This document shows, piece after piece, positions 35,052 through 46,484 of a DNA stretch of 64,000 nt. Positions within the stretch are counted from its first letter, which is position 1, and the number at the start of each line of letters is the position of its first letter. This DNA is from Gossypium raimondii (lineage: Eukaryota > Streptophyta > Magnoliopsida > Malvales > Malvaceae). Under the pieces are notes generated by a model. It was given only the letters and a program-made list of their open reading frames with translations, had not been told where the DNA came from and ran no database searches. The stretch lies in contig NC_068566.1 of the NCBI RefSeq assembly GCF_025698545.1, positions 15,478,444 to 15,542,443 on the forward strand, read 5' to 3'. Made by a program: the position numbers and the translations under genes.

Positions 35052-35983
35052 GTACTTTTCTAAGTTTGTGAATAGATATCTTTTGGTACAAACAGAATGT
35101 TATGAAAGTAAACACTTATGGATTGTTTTGGTTTGTTGATGAATTAAGGTGATATGTATGGTTTATAAATATTATATATTGGTAGGTGTTCTTTTGGCAC
35201 TTTGATGCTTTGTGGATTGGTATGGATATGACCAAGTGAAAGTATATTTTGAATAACCAATTTGGTATGTTTGAATTGTGGTTAATTAGGAAATGTTTTG
35301 GTATGAAGATAAGCTAGTTGATGAATGGTTAAGTGTGATCATATTTAGGTATGTTTTATGTAAGTGTTTGAGGTGCCTATATGGCATTTTGGTTGTATGG
35401 ATTATTATCGTATTGTATGGATCTTTTTATGCAGGTTTTGAGCATGTTTAGAAATCTTTATCATGTGTGCAAAAGTGCCTAAGTTTATGCTTGTGAAAGG
35501 TGAAGGAAATTGCTTGATTTTAGCCATTTTCTTGTCCACATGGCCAAAGACACGGGAGTGTGTCTCAGCCGTGGTTGTGTGTCCCCTATAGGTTTCAAAG
35601 GGTGGCAAGTTAGGCAGTTACACAGCCTAGCACATGGCCTGATACACGGGCGTGTGAGGCCATTTTGAGAGTTACACGGCCTAACACACGGGTGTATAGC
35701 TTGGCCATGTGATCGAAGTCAGAGAGTTACACGGGCATGGGCACGGGCAGTATGAAAATTTTCTAACTTTTTACTTATTGTTTCAAATGTTCCCAAATTA
35801 GTCCCGAATCATTTTTAAGTGTTTCTAAGGCCTCGAATGCTCAAATAAGGGACGATATGTGTGTGTTTGAATGATCTATGATATGATATATTAAATGTTT
35901 GAAAACAAATGATTTAAGTTGCGTATTTACGATAATGCTCCGTAACTCTAGTTCGGTGACGGATACGGGTTAGAGGTGTTACA

Positions 35984-38770
35984 ATACCTATAAAGTTGCG
36001 TGGAATTACTTTCATAATCTTTTTAAGTCAACAACTTCCTCAAATGATGAGCTCAATTTGAGTTCCATTTAGAAAAGTGTCACTCAGGACATCAACAATA
36101 TGTTGGCTAAGCAATTCACGGATGAGGAGATCCTTGAAGCCTTCAATCAAATGAATCCTCGTAAAGCCCCTGGGATTGATGGCCTTTTGGGTATTTTCTT
36201 TTAAGAGAATTGGGAGGTGGTGGATAAAGATGTTCTTAACCTTTGTCATGATATTTTAGATGGCAACAAGGGCAACTTTTGTCTTAATGATACGATTATC
36301 GTCCTTATCCCTAAGATTAAGGATCCTATTTACATGACTAACTTTCGTCCTATTAGCTTGTGCAAGGTGATTTGCAAAATTATTTCTAAGGCATTAGCAA
36401 ATCGTCTAAAGGCTGCCCTTCCACTTTGCATTATTCAAAACCAAAGTGCTTTTGTTCTAGGTCGTATGATTCATGACAACATTCTTATTGCCCATGAGCT
36501 GATGCACTATTTACAAAGCGCGAAGAATGGTCCAAATAAAGACTTTGTCATTAAGCTTGATATGAGCAAGGCTTATGATCGTGTTCAGTGGAATTTTCTC
36601 GAGAAATTCATGAAGAACTTGGGCTTTGAAGATGCTTGGGTCGATAAAATTATGCGTTGTGTTTGGTCGGTGAAATATGTGGTTAAATGTAATACGATTC
36701 TATCGGAGGTTATTGCTCCCGAGCGAGGTCTTCGACAAGGGGACCCCCTCTCCCCTTATCTCTTTTTATTTTGCATGCAGGCTTTCTCAAGAATGCTTCT
36801 AAATGCGCAAAGTGCCAACCTTATTCGTGGCATTTGGGCTAGTTAAAATAGCCCTCGCATAAATCATTTGTTTTTTACCGATGATGCCCTTCTTTTTATT
36901 AGGAGCAAAAAAAGTGAAGTCGAAGTCTTCATGAAAATCCTTAGGGAGTTTGCGTAGGTTTCGGGTCAAAAAATAAACCTCGACAAGTCAATGGTGTTCT
37001 TTAGCCCGAATACTCCCATAGATCAACGTCAGCTTTATGGTGATTTGCTTCGCATGAGAGTGGTTGACAATTTGGAAAACTATCTTAAGTTACCCCTCTA
37101 CGTTGGAAAGAAAAAATCTGTGGCTTTTCATAGCATTCTTAATCGGTTTTCTTGCAAGATCAATAGCTAGTCTAAGAGGCTCTTTTCCTACTGTGGTAAA
37201 GAAATTTTTATAAAATCTATCATTCAATCACTCCCGACTTATGCAGTTTCTATTTTCCTTACTCTTACTGGCATTCTAGAGGAGATGCAATCTAAAATCT
37301 ATCGGGTGTGGTGGACATGCAAAGACAAAGGAAGAGGGTGGGCAATGCTTGCATGGGACAAAGTTTGCTTCCCCAAGGGCATGGGAGGGCTTGGCTTTAG
37401 AGACCTTCGGCTTTTTAACCTCGCTCTCACCATCAAAGACACGTTGTGCTATCACGTGCTCAGCTCGAAATATTTCCCTGGTGGTGGCCTCATCCACCCC
37501 AAAAAAGTTGACAAACCGTTTTACACACGGACTAGTATTGCTACTGCTGCTAAGGCCCTCGAAAATGGCTTCGGTTGGCAAGTTGGTGATAGGAACAATA
37601 TTGATATTTGCAAAGAAAATTGGGGCTTTGAAGGTTTAAACGGTGACTCACTATGCTGCACTATTCTGAATTTTCATAAAAGAAAAGTGCACGATTTATG
37701 GGTTAATAATCGTACGAGCTGGAATAAAAATAGGGTGCATGAAATTTATGGCTGCATTATGAGGGATCGTATTTGTAATTTACCTATTCTATCCAATGGC
37801 CCGAACGACAGCATGGTTTGGTCCATAACCCTCATGGCTTCTACATCTCTAAGTCAGCCTATTCGTGGCTTCTTCTTAAGCAGGCAGGTTTTGGTCCTCA
37901 CAGATTCTTTTGGAAGACTATCTAGAAGCTAAAAACCCTTCCAAAATTTTAGGTTTTTGCTTGGCATATGGGACATGAGCTTCTCCCTACGAATGCAAAG
38001 ATCTCCTCTATTCGACAGAACTTTAGGAGGGATTGCCCTAGGTGTGGTGCAAGTGTTGAAACCCTTATCCACGCCCTTAAAGATTGTCCAATTGCTCGAG
38101 CCATTATTACCCTCGGTGGACTTGATGGTAGGCTTCTCAACAAAGACTACTCATGCTGCATTGACTGGATCGAAGATGCTATGCGTTTATTGGATAAGAA
38201 AGCTATTGTAGATTTTATAACAACGTTGTGGAATAGTTGGAACAACCGAAACAATTATGTTTTTTGTGGTAAGAAGGAAGAAGCACAGGTTATTCGGGAT
38301 AGGGCCATAACTCTTTCTCAGGATTTTCGGATTCACAATATGGTCAACAAGCCGGTGTTACCTTTAACCCCTGTTATTAAGAAATGGGAGAAACCATTAA
38401 GTGGGATAGTGAAGATGAACTTTATGCTATTGTTTCCAAAGATAAAAATAGGTTTGGTGTGATTGTACGTAACTCCGATCCCTTCGTTATTGGTGGGGGC
38501 TATGGTTTCAAAGATGAGAAGATGATGGCAAATTGGGCAGAGCTTTATGCAGTCGAAGAAAGCCTTAAGATTGCGCGCTCCCTTAACATTGCAAATGCCA
38601 TCTTCGAAACTGATTGTACTAGCCTCACGAACAGGATTAAGAAACGAATGGAGGATATTACAATCATTGGTCATTGTATTAATGAGTCTTTTAAAACCAC
38701 GGAGATGTTAAATAATGTTGTTGTTAATTGGGTCAACCGAAGTTCTAATAAGGTTGCGAACTTCATGTGA
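35984..38770 (+). pseudogene. LINE ORF2: reverse transcriptase, zinc finger and RNase H (degenerate)
   Basis: The order is complete. LVPKI-type palm block (VLIPKIKDPIYMTNFRPIS, near 36300), VIKLDMSKAYDRVQWNFLEK (near 36550), GLRQGDPLSPYLF (near 36730), the catalytic FTDDALLF (near 36873), a zf-RVT block with CPRCGASVETLIHALKDC (near 38040-38090), and the C-terminal RVT_3 RNase H (GVIVRNSD, NWAELYAVEESLKIA, ETDCTSLTNRI, NWVNRSSNKVANFM). In-frame stops or frameshifts occur at about 36201, 36844, 36957, 37168, 37930 and 38430, so it is inactive. Confidence 0.9.
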
Positions 38771-38895
38771 AATATGCCATTAATTGTAATTTGGTCTTTA
38801 GTATTGATTACCCTATGGAAATCCATGATCTTGTAATTGATGATTCTATTAATTGAATTTTAACCTTTTCGAGTCTTTTTTTTTTTTTTAAATCT

Positions 38896-39966
38896 ATATC
38901 TCATCAGATTTTTTGGCTAGGTTTTAACTAGCCATGTTCATAGGTAGTAGTCACCTAAGAGGGAGTATCGTAATTCATGCACTTTATATGTTGTAATGGC
39001 TAGATACATAAAAATATTTTTAGTATATTTTACGAGATTCATGTACTTGTATGATATATAAATTATGAAATGGATCACCTTCTTCTATCCATGTAATTCA
39101 TGTATGTGTTATTTATTGAATTGTAAAATCTATCATCCTTTATGTATTTATAACTCTAGAGTAAAAACATGTTTCAAACAATAAGAGTAATAAAAAAATT
39201 AGTAGCATAACGAATTCCTAAAAACTAAAATTACTAAAAACACCTTTATTTTAATCTTTCTCTACTTCTCACATCTATTGTTCATATTAAAGTGTTCATG
39301 ATACGTTTGATGAGTATTATTTTTACATATATTTTAATATATGAACTAGCAATAAATTAATTTAATTGGTAATATTTAGTTAATTTTATGATTTAATTTT
39401 AGTAAAGAGTAGAAAAGCAAATTCCAGAGATTTTATTTTTGACCAAAATTTTACTTATCTTTCTAATATCGAGCTTAAATTTATATGACTATTCTTTAAT
39501 TTATGTCTAATTATGATAATACATACATAATAAATAAAAAAAATTATGACCAAAGAAAAAAAAAACTTTTTCCTGCACGCTAGTAACCAAACCAGATAAC
39601 AGTGTTGGATATAACGTTACCAAGCAGGATCTTATTTTCTTTTTCCTCTATAAACGTTTTATATGAAATCTGCAACTCCATGAAAACCGAGATAATCCAA
39701 CTGATTCATTAAGTTACTTTCAAAAGATGACAGCCAATAAATCTGGAGTTTAAATTACAACATCTGCAAATGTTACCGACTATGATCTCTTTTGTATCAA
39801 AAATAATTCATCCCATAAGATAAAGTAGGACTCCGATAAACAAATCATAACTCGTCATAAATGCATTTCAGCATCCTTATCATCAAAATAATCCCCACAG
39901 TATAAGAATCAATAAAATTCAATAAGACAACAATGACCGATGACTCCTGAAAACCAGTTCTACCTT
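38896..39966. other. Intergenic, AT-rich; probable 3' UTR of NAA50 at its right end
   Basis: No coding signal on either strand. A short TTAACTAGCC-centred inverted stretch lies near 38935. The last 200-300 bp before 39967 would be the 3' UTR of the acetyltransferase gene on the minus strand. I see no 28S, ETS or IGS sequence here. Confidence 0.5.
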
Positions 39967-42271
39967 TTAACTGTTATTTGTTCGCTTGAGATGTGTAGTG
40001 ATGAGCTTGGTAAGAACAAAGCAGTCAGGAGGGTCAATGTTTGTGTAATAGTTCTTGATTGTCTCGGTGATTTCAAACCCTAATTTCTTATAGAAGTTGA
40101 TGGCATCATCATTGTTTGTCTGAACATGCAAGTAAATTTCTTGTATGTTTTGCTTCAAACAGAGATCAAGAACATGGTTCAGTAGCCTCGTACCTGCAAG
40201 AATACCAACATTTCAGCAAATTTCTGGACAAATAAGAAACCTGAAGACATTTCAGCAAATTTCTGGACAAATAAGAAACCTGAAGGTACATGGTTTTTAA
40301 CCAAAGGAACAAATTTTCAGTGAAAAATGTTTGGTACGGTTCTTGCATTTCAATATTTGTTTCTTCAGAGTAAGCTCTCAACATCAGGTTGATTATTCTT
40401 TCATGATAGTTATCAATAAGCATGAATCAAGGTTTTATTCCATTGAATCCTTGCAAGACCTACACCAGAAGAAAATTTTATTTGTTTACTCACCAATGCC
40501 TAGCCCGCGATATGGTGCTAAAACACCTAATGTCATGATATATACGCGGATGGCCCCACCTTCCTTCTTCTCCAGCCGACAAGCAATTGATCCAACACAT
40601 ATGTCACTGTAATATGCTGAGTTAGAAAGCAAAAGAGTGACTGTTTAGACAAGACCGAACATTACTTAAGTATTAAATATAACGTATAATGTATATAATT
40701 ATCATGACAGAAGGAAATGGTATGATAATTTTTCTCCGAAAATTAACAGGTTTTGAAATGTCTACACTTTCAGTGAACAGATATAGACCATAAACCTCAA
40801 TAAGCAAGTACCTGCTACATAGCATCTTAATTTTTGGAATCAGGAAATGTTAGCTTCGTATTTTATGACTTTCAGAAGTTTTCTAGAAAACTTTAATACA
40901 GCTACAAACATGTCACTGTAATATGCTGAGTTAGAAAGCAAAAGAGTGACTGTTAGACAAGACCGAACATTACTTAAGTATTAAATATAACGTATAATGT
41001 ATATAATTATCATGACAGAAGGAAATGGTATGATAATTTTTCTCCGAAAATTAACAGGTTTTGAAATGTCTACACTTTCAGTGAACAGATATAGACCATA
41101 AACCTCAATAAGCAAGTACCTGCTACATAGCATCTTAATTTTTGGAATCAGGAAATGTTAGCTTCGTATTTTATGACTTTCAGAAGTTTTCTAGAAAAGT
41201 TTAATACAGCTACAAGCCAACGACCTAGAAGCTCAAAAGCACAGCAGGGTTAAGATGGATGTATTAGCATTCCGTAATACGAGGACAAAGATAGAAGAGA
41301 CGGTCCAATGTTGAAGATCCGTAATGGATTTGAGTCTATGGCAGCAGAAGAGATAATTAATAGTTGCATAGTAGGAACATATATGCATGTCTTGAAGAGG
41401 ATGAATGGCACAGATGATGACACTTTTCTTAAGTTCAATAAGCCCAAAAAGTTGAAGATTGGGGAAAAAAAAGGTTGAAGGTGTTAGTTATCAAATGCTG
41501 TGGGACACAGTAATTAGAACAAGCAATATATATATATATATATATATATATAAGAAAAGGTTATTAAACCTAAAACCATGAATCCAACATCAAATTACTT
41601 TCAAAAAGGGTTCCCCTGAAACAATGCAAGGGGCAATTAATCAAATATAGAGGTTAATGTTTCAGGAACAAAGACTGCCAATTTCATTACCTAATTAAAC
41701 ATAAGGGCTGCAGTTTGGTCTTTCATAATAGAAACATAACCAATGGAAGTTTCAACTTCAATTAAATCCCGTTGCTAGGCTTATAAATTCTTATTAAACT
41801 ACTTATGGATCATATGTAGGCCCAGAAAAACTGACATTTTGCAATGCAAAGAGATAAAACCCTAAAAATGCAAAGCCAAAACCAAAAAACACAATAAAAA
41901 AATTCCCATATTATGATATGCAGCAGGTAAACGGAAACAACAAATTACCCAATAGATGGTATACGCTAATGAACAGAAAAGAAAAAGCCATGATTGAGAA
42001 AAGCCATTGCAGAGAAAGAACTAAACAGCATGGAATAAACAAAGAGAACTAAGCATCATGTTTTCAATCTAAATAAGGAAAATCCAGAAAGGAATAGGCA
42101 AGAAATAAGGAGCAGACCAAGCTTGGTGAAATCGCCAGAAGCGAGAGCATCGGCGTAGTACTTGTCGTTATAACGAACAGGGAAGAGAACAGTGTTGAGC
42201 TTCTTCAGCTGCATCACATTCTTGTCCCTCACTCCGTCTAGTGATATTGCAAATTCTCGGCCACCCCCCAT
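39967..42271 (-). CDS. NAA50: N-alpha-acetyltransferase 50 (NatE catalytic subunit), three exons
   Basis: NAA50 acetylates protein N-termini (Met followed by a hydrophobic residue) and works in the cytosol with the NatA complex. Exons by GT-AG junctions and homology: 42271-42118, 40616-40494, 40193-39967; they join in frame to 167 residues, the usual plant length. Seen: peptide-binding LFPVRYNDKYY (Phe30-Pro31-Val32), Tyr77 in VYIMTLG, acetyl-CoA loop YRGLGIG (87-93) and His115 in YLHVQ, matching the catalytic pair of human NAA50 (Tyr73, His112). The GNAT fold is complete and no stop is seen, so the gene looks functional. Intron 1 (1.5 kb) carries a 309-bp tandem duplication that copies the exon 2 acceptor, and intron 2 holds a 39-bp doublet. 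Confidence 0.93.
40208..40285. repeat. 39-bp tandem doublet in NAA50 intron 2
   Basis: Two copies of the 39-bp unit starting ACATTTCAGCAAATTTCTGG, at 40208-40246 and 40247-40285, without differences that I can see. Confidence 0.93.
40601..41217. repeat. 309-bp tandem duplication spanning the NAA50 exon 2 acceptor
   Basis: Copy 1 is 40601-40909, copy 2 is 40910 to about 41217. They are almost identical; a few one-base differences are visible, e.g. TGTTTAGAC versus TGTTAGAC. The unit includes the first 16 bases of exon 2 and its acceptor, so a decoy acceptor with 16 exon-like bases lies at 40925 in the sense direction upstream of the true exon. Confidence 0.95.
41526..41554. repeat. (AT)n microsatellite in NAA50 intron 1
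   Basis: About 14 AT units. Confidence 0.95.
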
Positions 42272-42479
42272 TGATTACTTTATGGGTCGAAGAAAATACA
42301 AGATTTTTGCTGAAACAATGGTGGTGATTGGTGAAGGAATGGTACGGACCAAACTGGAATTCTTGTATGTACAACAATGGTAGGCTTTTATACCAAAGAC
42401 AAGGAAGGATAGGGAGGAAATTTTGGGTTTCCTTCATTTTTCTAATTTATTTTTGTTCGTTTCCCACGACTTTTCATGG

Positions 42480-42518
<39 letters not shown>

Positions 42519-42668
42519 TATGCTTTCCTCTTCAAAGCTGGGATTGGGCGTTTAGAAAATATGCCAGCAAATGTCAAATGTAGTTACCAACGATAAACTT
42601 GTATACATTTCAAAATTATCTTCATAGAACAGTCAAATCAAACAATAACAAACTAATTCCATTTCAAA
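42272..42668. promoter_or_regulatory. NAA50 upstream region, with (ATT)n microsatellite
   Basis: The 400 bp between the NAA50 start codon and the MULE target duplication should hold the 5' UTR and core promoter on the minus strand. An ATT repeat of 12-13 units lies at 42481-42518. No clear TATA box was found on the minus strand. Confidence 0.45.
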
Positions 42669-42677
42669 TTCTTCTTA

Positions 42678-42920
42678 GGCCTTTTTACCAAAAAAAGCTT
42701 TTTTTTTCAAAATTTATTGAAATGGACCACTTTTTTAATTATTTATCGGAATGGACCATTTCCGCAATGTAAGCGCAATGTCAGGGTACGTAACAGATCA
42801 TCGCGTCCACGTCGGTAGCGACTGGCGGCGTGGAAGGAAATCGCGCCCTCAAGGAAGCGATTTCCTTCCACGTCGCCAGTCATACCGACGTGGACGCTGA
42901 TGACAACAGCGTGAACAGTG
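42678..42920 (+). repeat. MULE left terminal inverted repeat with palindrome
   Basis: Pairs with 49720-49965 in reverse complement. At 42797-42903 it holds a self-complementary stretch: ATCGCGTCCACGTCGG on one arm and CCGACGTGGACGCTGAT on the other, with GGAAGGAAATCGC/GCGATTTCCTTCC at the centre. Confidence 0.9.
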
Positions 42921-43204
42921 GCCCAACGGTCAAAAATTTGACCGTTGCCCCCCCCCAACGGTCACAATTTTTTTTACTATAAAACCCCCCTTACCCCTTA
43001 TTTTTTCACAAACAAATATTCTCTCAATTTCCTTCCAAAATTCTCTTAAACTCTCAAATTCCTTCCAAAATCCTCTCAATTTCCTTCAAAAAATCTCTCA
43101 AATCCATATTTAATTTCTTTTTCCATTCAATTTCATTTTTTTAAAGAAAATTTTAAATATTTTTATTTTTTAAAATAATTTTAATATTTTTAATATTTTC
43201 AACA

Positions 43205-45414
43205 ATAGCCGGATCATTGATTCGTCTTGATAGGAATCACATATCGGTGGAGCAAATGAAAATGGTAAGTATTAAATTTAAATTTTAAATTTTATTTAAG
43301 ATATTTTTATTTATGTATTTTTAGATAATTATTAATTTATTTTTTGTTATAAAAGTCTAAAGATCGGGTATTGGAATGCAATATTCGGAATATGCATGGT
43401 CCTCCATCACCGTTAGTAGAGAACTACCTGCGGGAAGCGGGATTTTGGCACGTGGCGTGAGAGGTCGGGATGCAAGTTGGAGCCGAAACTGATCAGTGCG
43501 TTAATCGAGAGGTGGAGACCCGAGACGCACACATTTAATCTTCCATGTGGAGAGTGCACTATCACTCTAGAAGATGTCCATCTGCATTTGGGATTGCCGG
43601 TGGACGGGCACCCAGTCACCGGGTCTGCCCAATCTAGCAATTGGGAGGCGGTGTGCTCTGAGCTTTTGGTACTATTAGGATAAAATGGATGGAGGTAAAG
43701 TGGAGATGGGTGATTACGTGCCACCTTCCCGATCTGAATGCAAATTCAACCGAAATTGAAAGAATCGATATGCTCGATCATACATTCTTCAAATAATTGG
43801 GGCTATCGATGGCCGACACGCCACGAGCCGTGTACATCTAAGGTGGTCGCTAAAACTCGTTGATTTTAGAGCGATCGGTGAATTAAGTTGGGGTCTGCCG
43901 TCTTGGCAACATTATATCGGGAGATGTGAGGCGACCAAACCGAGGAGAGCAAAATCGGAGGTTGCTGTCACTCATCGCAATCATGGGCACGGTTTCGTTT
44001 TCCATTTCTCGTCCTCGAGTGAACCACCCATATACATTCCCACTCGTAACGAGGTAAATTTTATATTACATTTTGAAATTGTTATGTAGATTTTGTAAGA
44101 ACAAAAGTATGCTAAAAATTTATTTAATTAGGTGGAACCATCCGGCAAGTTATCGTGGATTACCGTCTGAACTTGAAGATATACGGCTTCTATTGGAGCA
44201 ACGGTCGGAAGCAGAAGTAAGTATTATTACAAATAGATATTTCCATATATTCGCTAGTGGATTGATATTTAGTATTTAGTATTTAGTATTCAGTATTTAG
44301 TATTTAGTATTTAGTATTATGTATATAAGTAATATTTATATCATGTTCATGTAGTTTCAATGGACACCATACGAGGATCCGGCAGTCCAGGAGTAATCCC
44401 GGAAAAGTTTTTACAAAATCCGAACGCTTGGCACGTGAAAGTGGTGTTGATCAACTATGCAACCGTGGAGCCCCACCAGATGCATGAGAGTCCTCGTCAC
44501 GGATGTGACAACCGATCCCTGCGGACCCTGAGGTGTTTGACGAGCACCACAAAATCGACCTTCGGCTATTAGGTACGGATTGGACTAGATACTGGTCAGA
44601 GTACACAGAAATGTGGGAAAATCGGCATGAATATCTACCTACTCGGGAACAAATCATCGTTCCCGAGTTAGCGTGTGTTCCAGAATACATGCCATGGTTT
44701 AGGATACATGGGAAGCCGTATTTACTTACGCCAGAGGAGAGGCAGCGGCAAATACGTGTCGGAAGGGAAAGGCGCGGGCCTCTAAATCCAAGGGGACAAG
44801 ACTACAAGGGCAGCCCCTCAACGAGGCCCAGACATTCACCCAGTTCATCATCAGCGGCCATGCAATCACCGTCCCCAACGAGAGCACCGACGCAGTCACC
44901 TGACGCAGCAATTCAACAGATGGTACCCACGCATTTGCCTTTCCCTATGATGCCAGGTATGTTTCCTAGCCCTTATATGTACCCTAACCCGTACATGTAT
45001 CCTTTTCCGAATCCTATGGCAGGTTGGAGCCAAATGCCCGAATCAGCTCCATTTCCTGTAATGCCGAGCGGACCACCGATAACTAGGCCAACAGCACAGG
45101 AGGGGTCGCAAGGGGGGCCGTCAAGGAGCTCTCCTTTTTACCAATCGCCAGCAACGCATGGCTTTCAAACTCCGTCGCCGTTCATGATGCAAACACCTCC
45201 ACATACACTATTATTTGAAGGTGGATCATCGTCCCAAGTCCGACAACCAGATGCCGAACCGGAAGAACAACAATCACCACCGGAGGAAGAACAACCGCCG
45301 CCGGAAGCTAGAGGAAGGAGGAATCCGGTACAGAATCACGACTACCGCCATGTGGAACCGAATCCCCCGGTCATAGACATTGATTACCGTATTAAAATTT
45401 ATCATTTGATGTAA
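43205..45414 (+). pseudogene. Plant mobile domain (PMD) gene carried by the MULE
   Basis: Exon 1 (43205-43264) reads AGSLIRLDRNHISVEQMKM and ends at a GTAAGT donor. Exon 2 starts at 43356 (SKDRVLECNIRNMHGPPSPL). The domain core is EPKLISALIERWRPETHTFN, PCGECTITLEDVHLHLGLPV (43477-43683), the aminotransferase-like PMD family found in transposons and in MAIN/MAIL proteins. The C-terminal exon (44533-45414, with DLRLLGTDWTRYWSEYTEMW) ends in a long Pro-, Ser- and Met-rich tail. Defects: the start codon is ATA where ATG is expected, a frameshift and stop lie near 43460, and more near 43683-44040 and 44510. Function is unknown in transposons; the family is implicated in silencing in plants. Confidence 0.85.
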
Positions 45415-45480
45415 TGAAATACAAGTTTATGACGATGTAATACACATAGAAATTTTTCCAAGTTATTTTGATATTATTTG

Positions 45481-46305
45481 ATTAAAAACTCTAACCTAAT
45501 TTAATTTAATTAAAAACTCAAACCTAATTTAATTTAATTAAAAACCCTAACCCTAATTTAATTTAATTAAAACCCTAAATCCTAACCTAATTTAATTAAA
45601 ACCCTAACCCATTTTAATTAAAAACCCTAACCATAATTTAATTTAATTAAAACCCAAACCTAATTTAATTTAATTAAAACCCAAACCTAATTTAATTTAA
45701 TTAAAACCCAAACCTAATTTAATTTAATTAAAAACCCTAACCCTAATTTAATTTAATTAAAAACCCTAACCTAATTTAATTTAATTAAAATCCAAACCTA
45801 ATTTAATTTAATTAAAAACCCTAACCTAATTTAGTTTAATTAAAACCCTAACCCTAATTTAATTTAATTAAAACCCAAACCTAATTTAATTTAATTAAAA
45901 ACCCTAAACCCTAACCTAATTTAATTAAAACCCTAACCCTAACCCATTTTAATTAAAAACCCAAACCTAATTTAATTTAATTAAAACCCTAACCTAATTT
46001 AATTTAATTAAAAACTCTAACCCTAATTTAATTTAATTAAAAACCCTAACCTAATTTAATTTAATTAAAATCCAAACCTAATTTAATTTAATTAAAAACC
46101 CTAACCCTAATTTAATTTAATTAAAACCCTAACCCTAATTTAATTTAATTAAAACCCTAACCCTAACCCATTTTAATTAAAAACCTAACCCTAATTTAAT
46201 TTAATTAAAACCCTAAACCCTAACCTAATTTGATTAAAACCCTAACCCTAACCCATTTTAATTAAAAACCCTAACCCTAAACTAATTTAATTAAAACCCT
46301 AACCA
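45481..46305. repeat. Telomere-like minisatellite inside the MULE
   Basis: About 825 bp made of CCCTAA or CCCTAACCCTAA steps alternating with TTTAATTTAATTAAAA spacers; units of about 26-37 bp, roughly 28 copies. The plant telomere unit is CCCTAAA (TTTAGGG on the other strand), so the array resembles telomeric DNA but is not pure. It separates the convergent PMD and MURA genes. Confidence 0.92.
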
Positions 46306-46484
46306 TTAACAAAAGTTTTTGGGCATAATAATTTTACACAGTTTTACAAGTTATGTTGGATTTCGTAAAATGTTTCGACTGGTACTAACATTTAAGAAAT
46401 TGTAGTAATTTGATAATTTTACTAACAATTAATACAATTATCAAATAGTAATTGAATAAAATGTAATTGCATCTAAAATTACAT

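Larger units (their letters stand above)
30965..35983 (+). mobile_element. Solo LTR of a Ty3/gypsy element (chromovirus-like), with nested Tat LTR
   Basis: It starts TGTAATAGCCCGTTTTTAGT and ends TTAGAGGTGTTACA, with no internal domain. Without the nested piece at 32428-35056 it is about 2.4 kb. The flanks are ATATA (30960-30964) and ATACC (35984-35988), a poor duplication that may have mutated. The terminal pair TGTAA...GTTACA and the ACACGGCC/ACACGGGCGTGTG blocks near 35630-35700 resemble Tekay/Del-type LTRs, but I cannot prove the lineage. It splits the LINE linker, so it is younger than the LINE. Confidence 0.75.
28981..38895 (+). mobile_element. L1-type LINE with 5' inversion, interrupted by nested LTRs
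   Basis: The 3' part reads on the plus strand (30470-30964 and 35984-38895): endonuclease C-terminus, reverse transcriptase, zinc-finger region and RNase H. The 5' part (28981-30470) is in reverse orientation and holds ORF1 and the first half of the endonuclease. About 75-80 endonuclease residues are missing between the two segments. An inverted upstream segment, placed head to head with the 3' segment and with loss at the joint, is the product of twin priming known from L1 elements. The end is uncertain: a run of 14 T near 38876-38890 and a few A are seen, with no clear poly(A) tail or target duplication. Confidence 0.85.

Noticed and set aside
30960-35988. Clean target duplication for the gypsy solo LTR
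   Set aside because: Flanks read ATATA and ATACC; only three of five bases agree. The LTR call rests on its TG...CA ends and on the break in the LINE frame.
28981-38895. R2-type rDNA-specific LINE
   Set aside because: The DUF4283/CCHC ORF1, the apurinic endonuclease at the ORF2 start and the C-terminal RNase H are those of a plant L1. The joint is at the 28S end, not at the R2 site, and R2 has no apurinic endonuclease.
45481-46305. Regular short repeats that could be a CRISPR array or a true telomere
   Set aside because: Spacers are not unique; both parts of the unit repeat. CCCTAA steps are interrupted by TTTAATTTAATT, so this is not a telomere end. It lies within a MULE in a plant genome.
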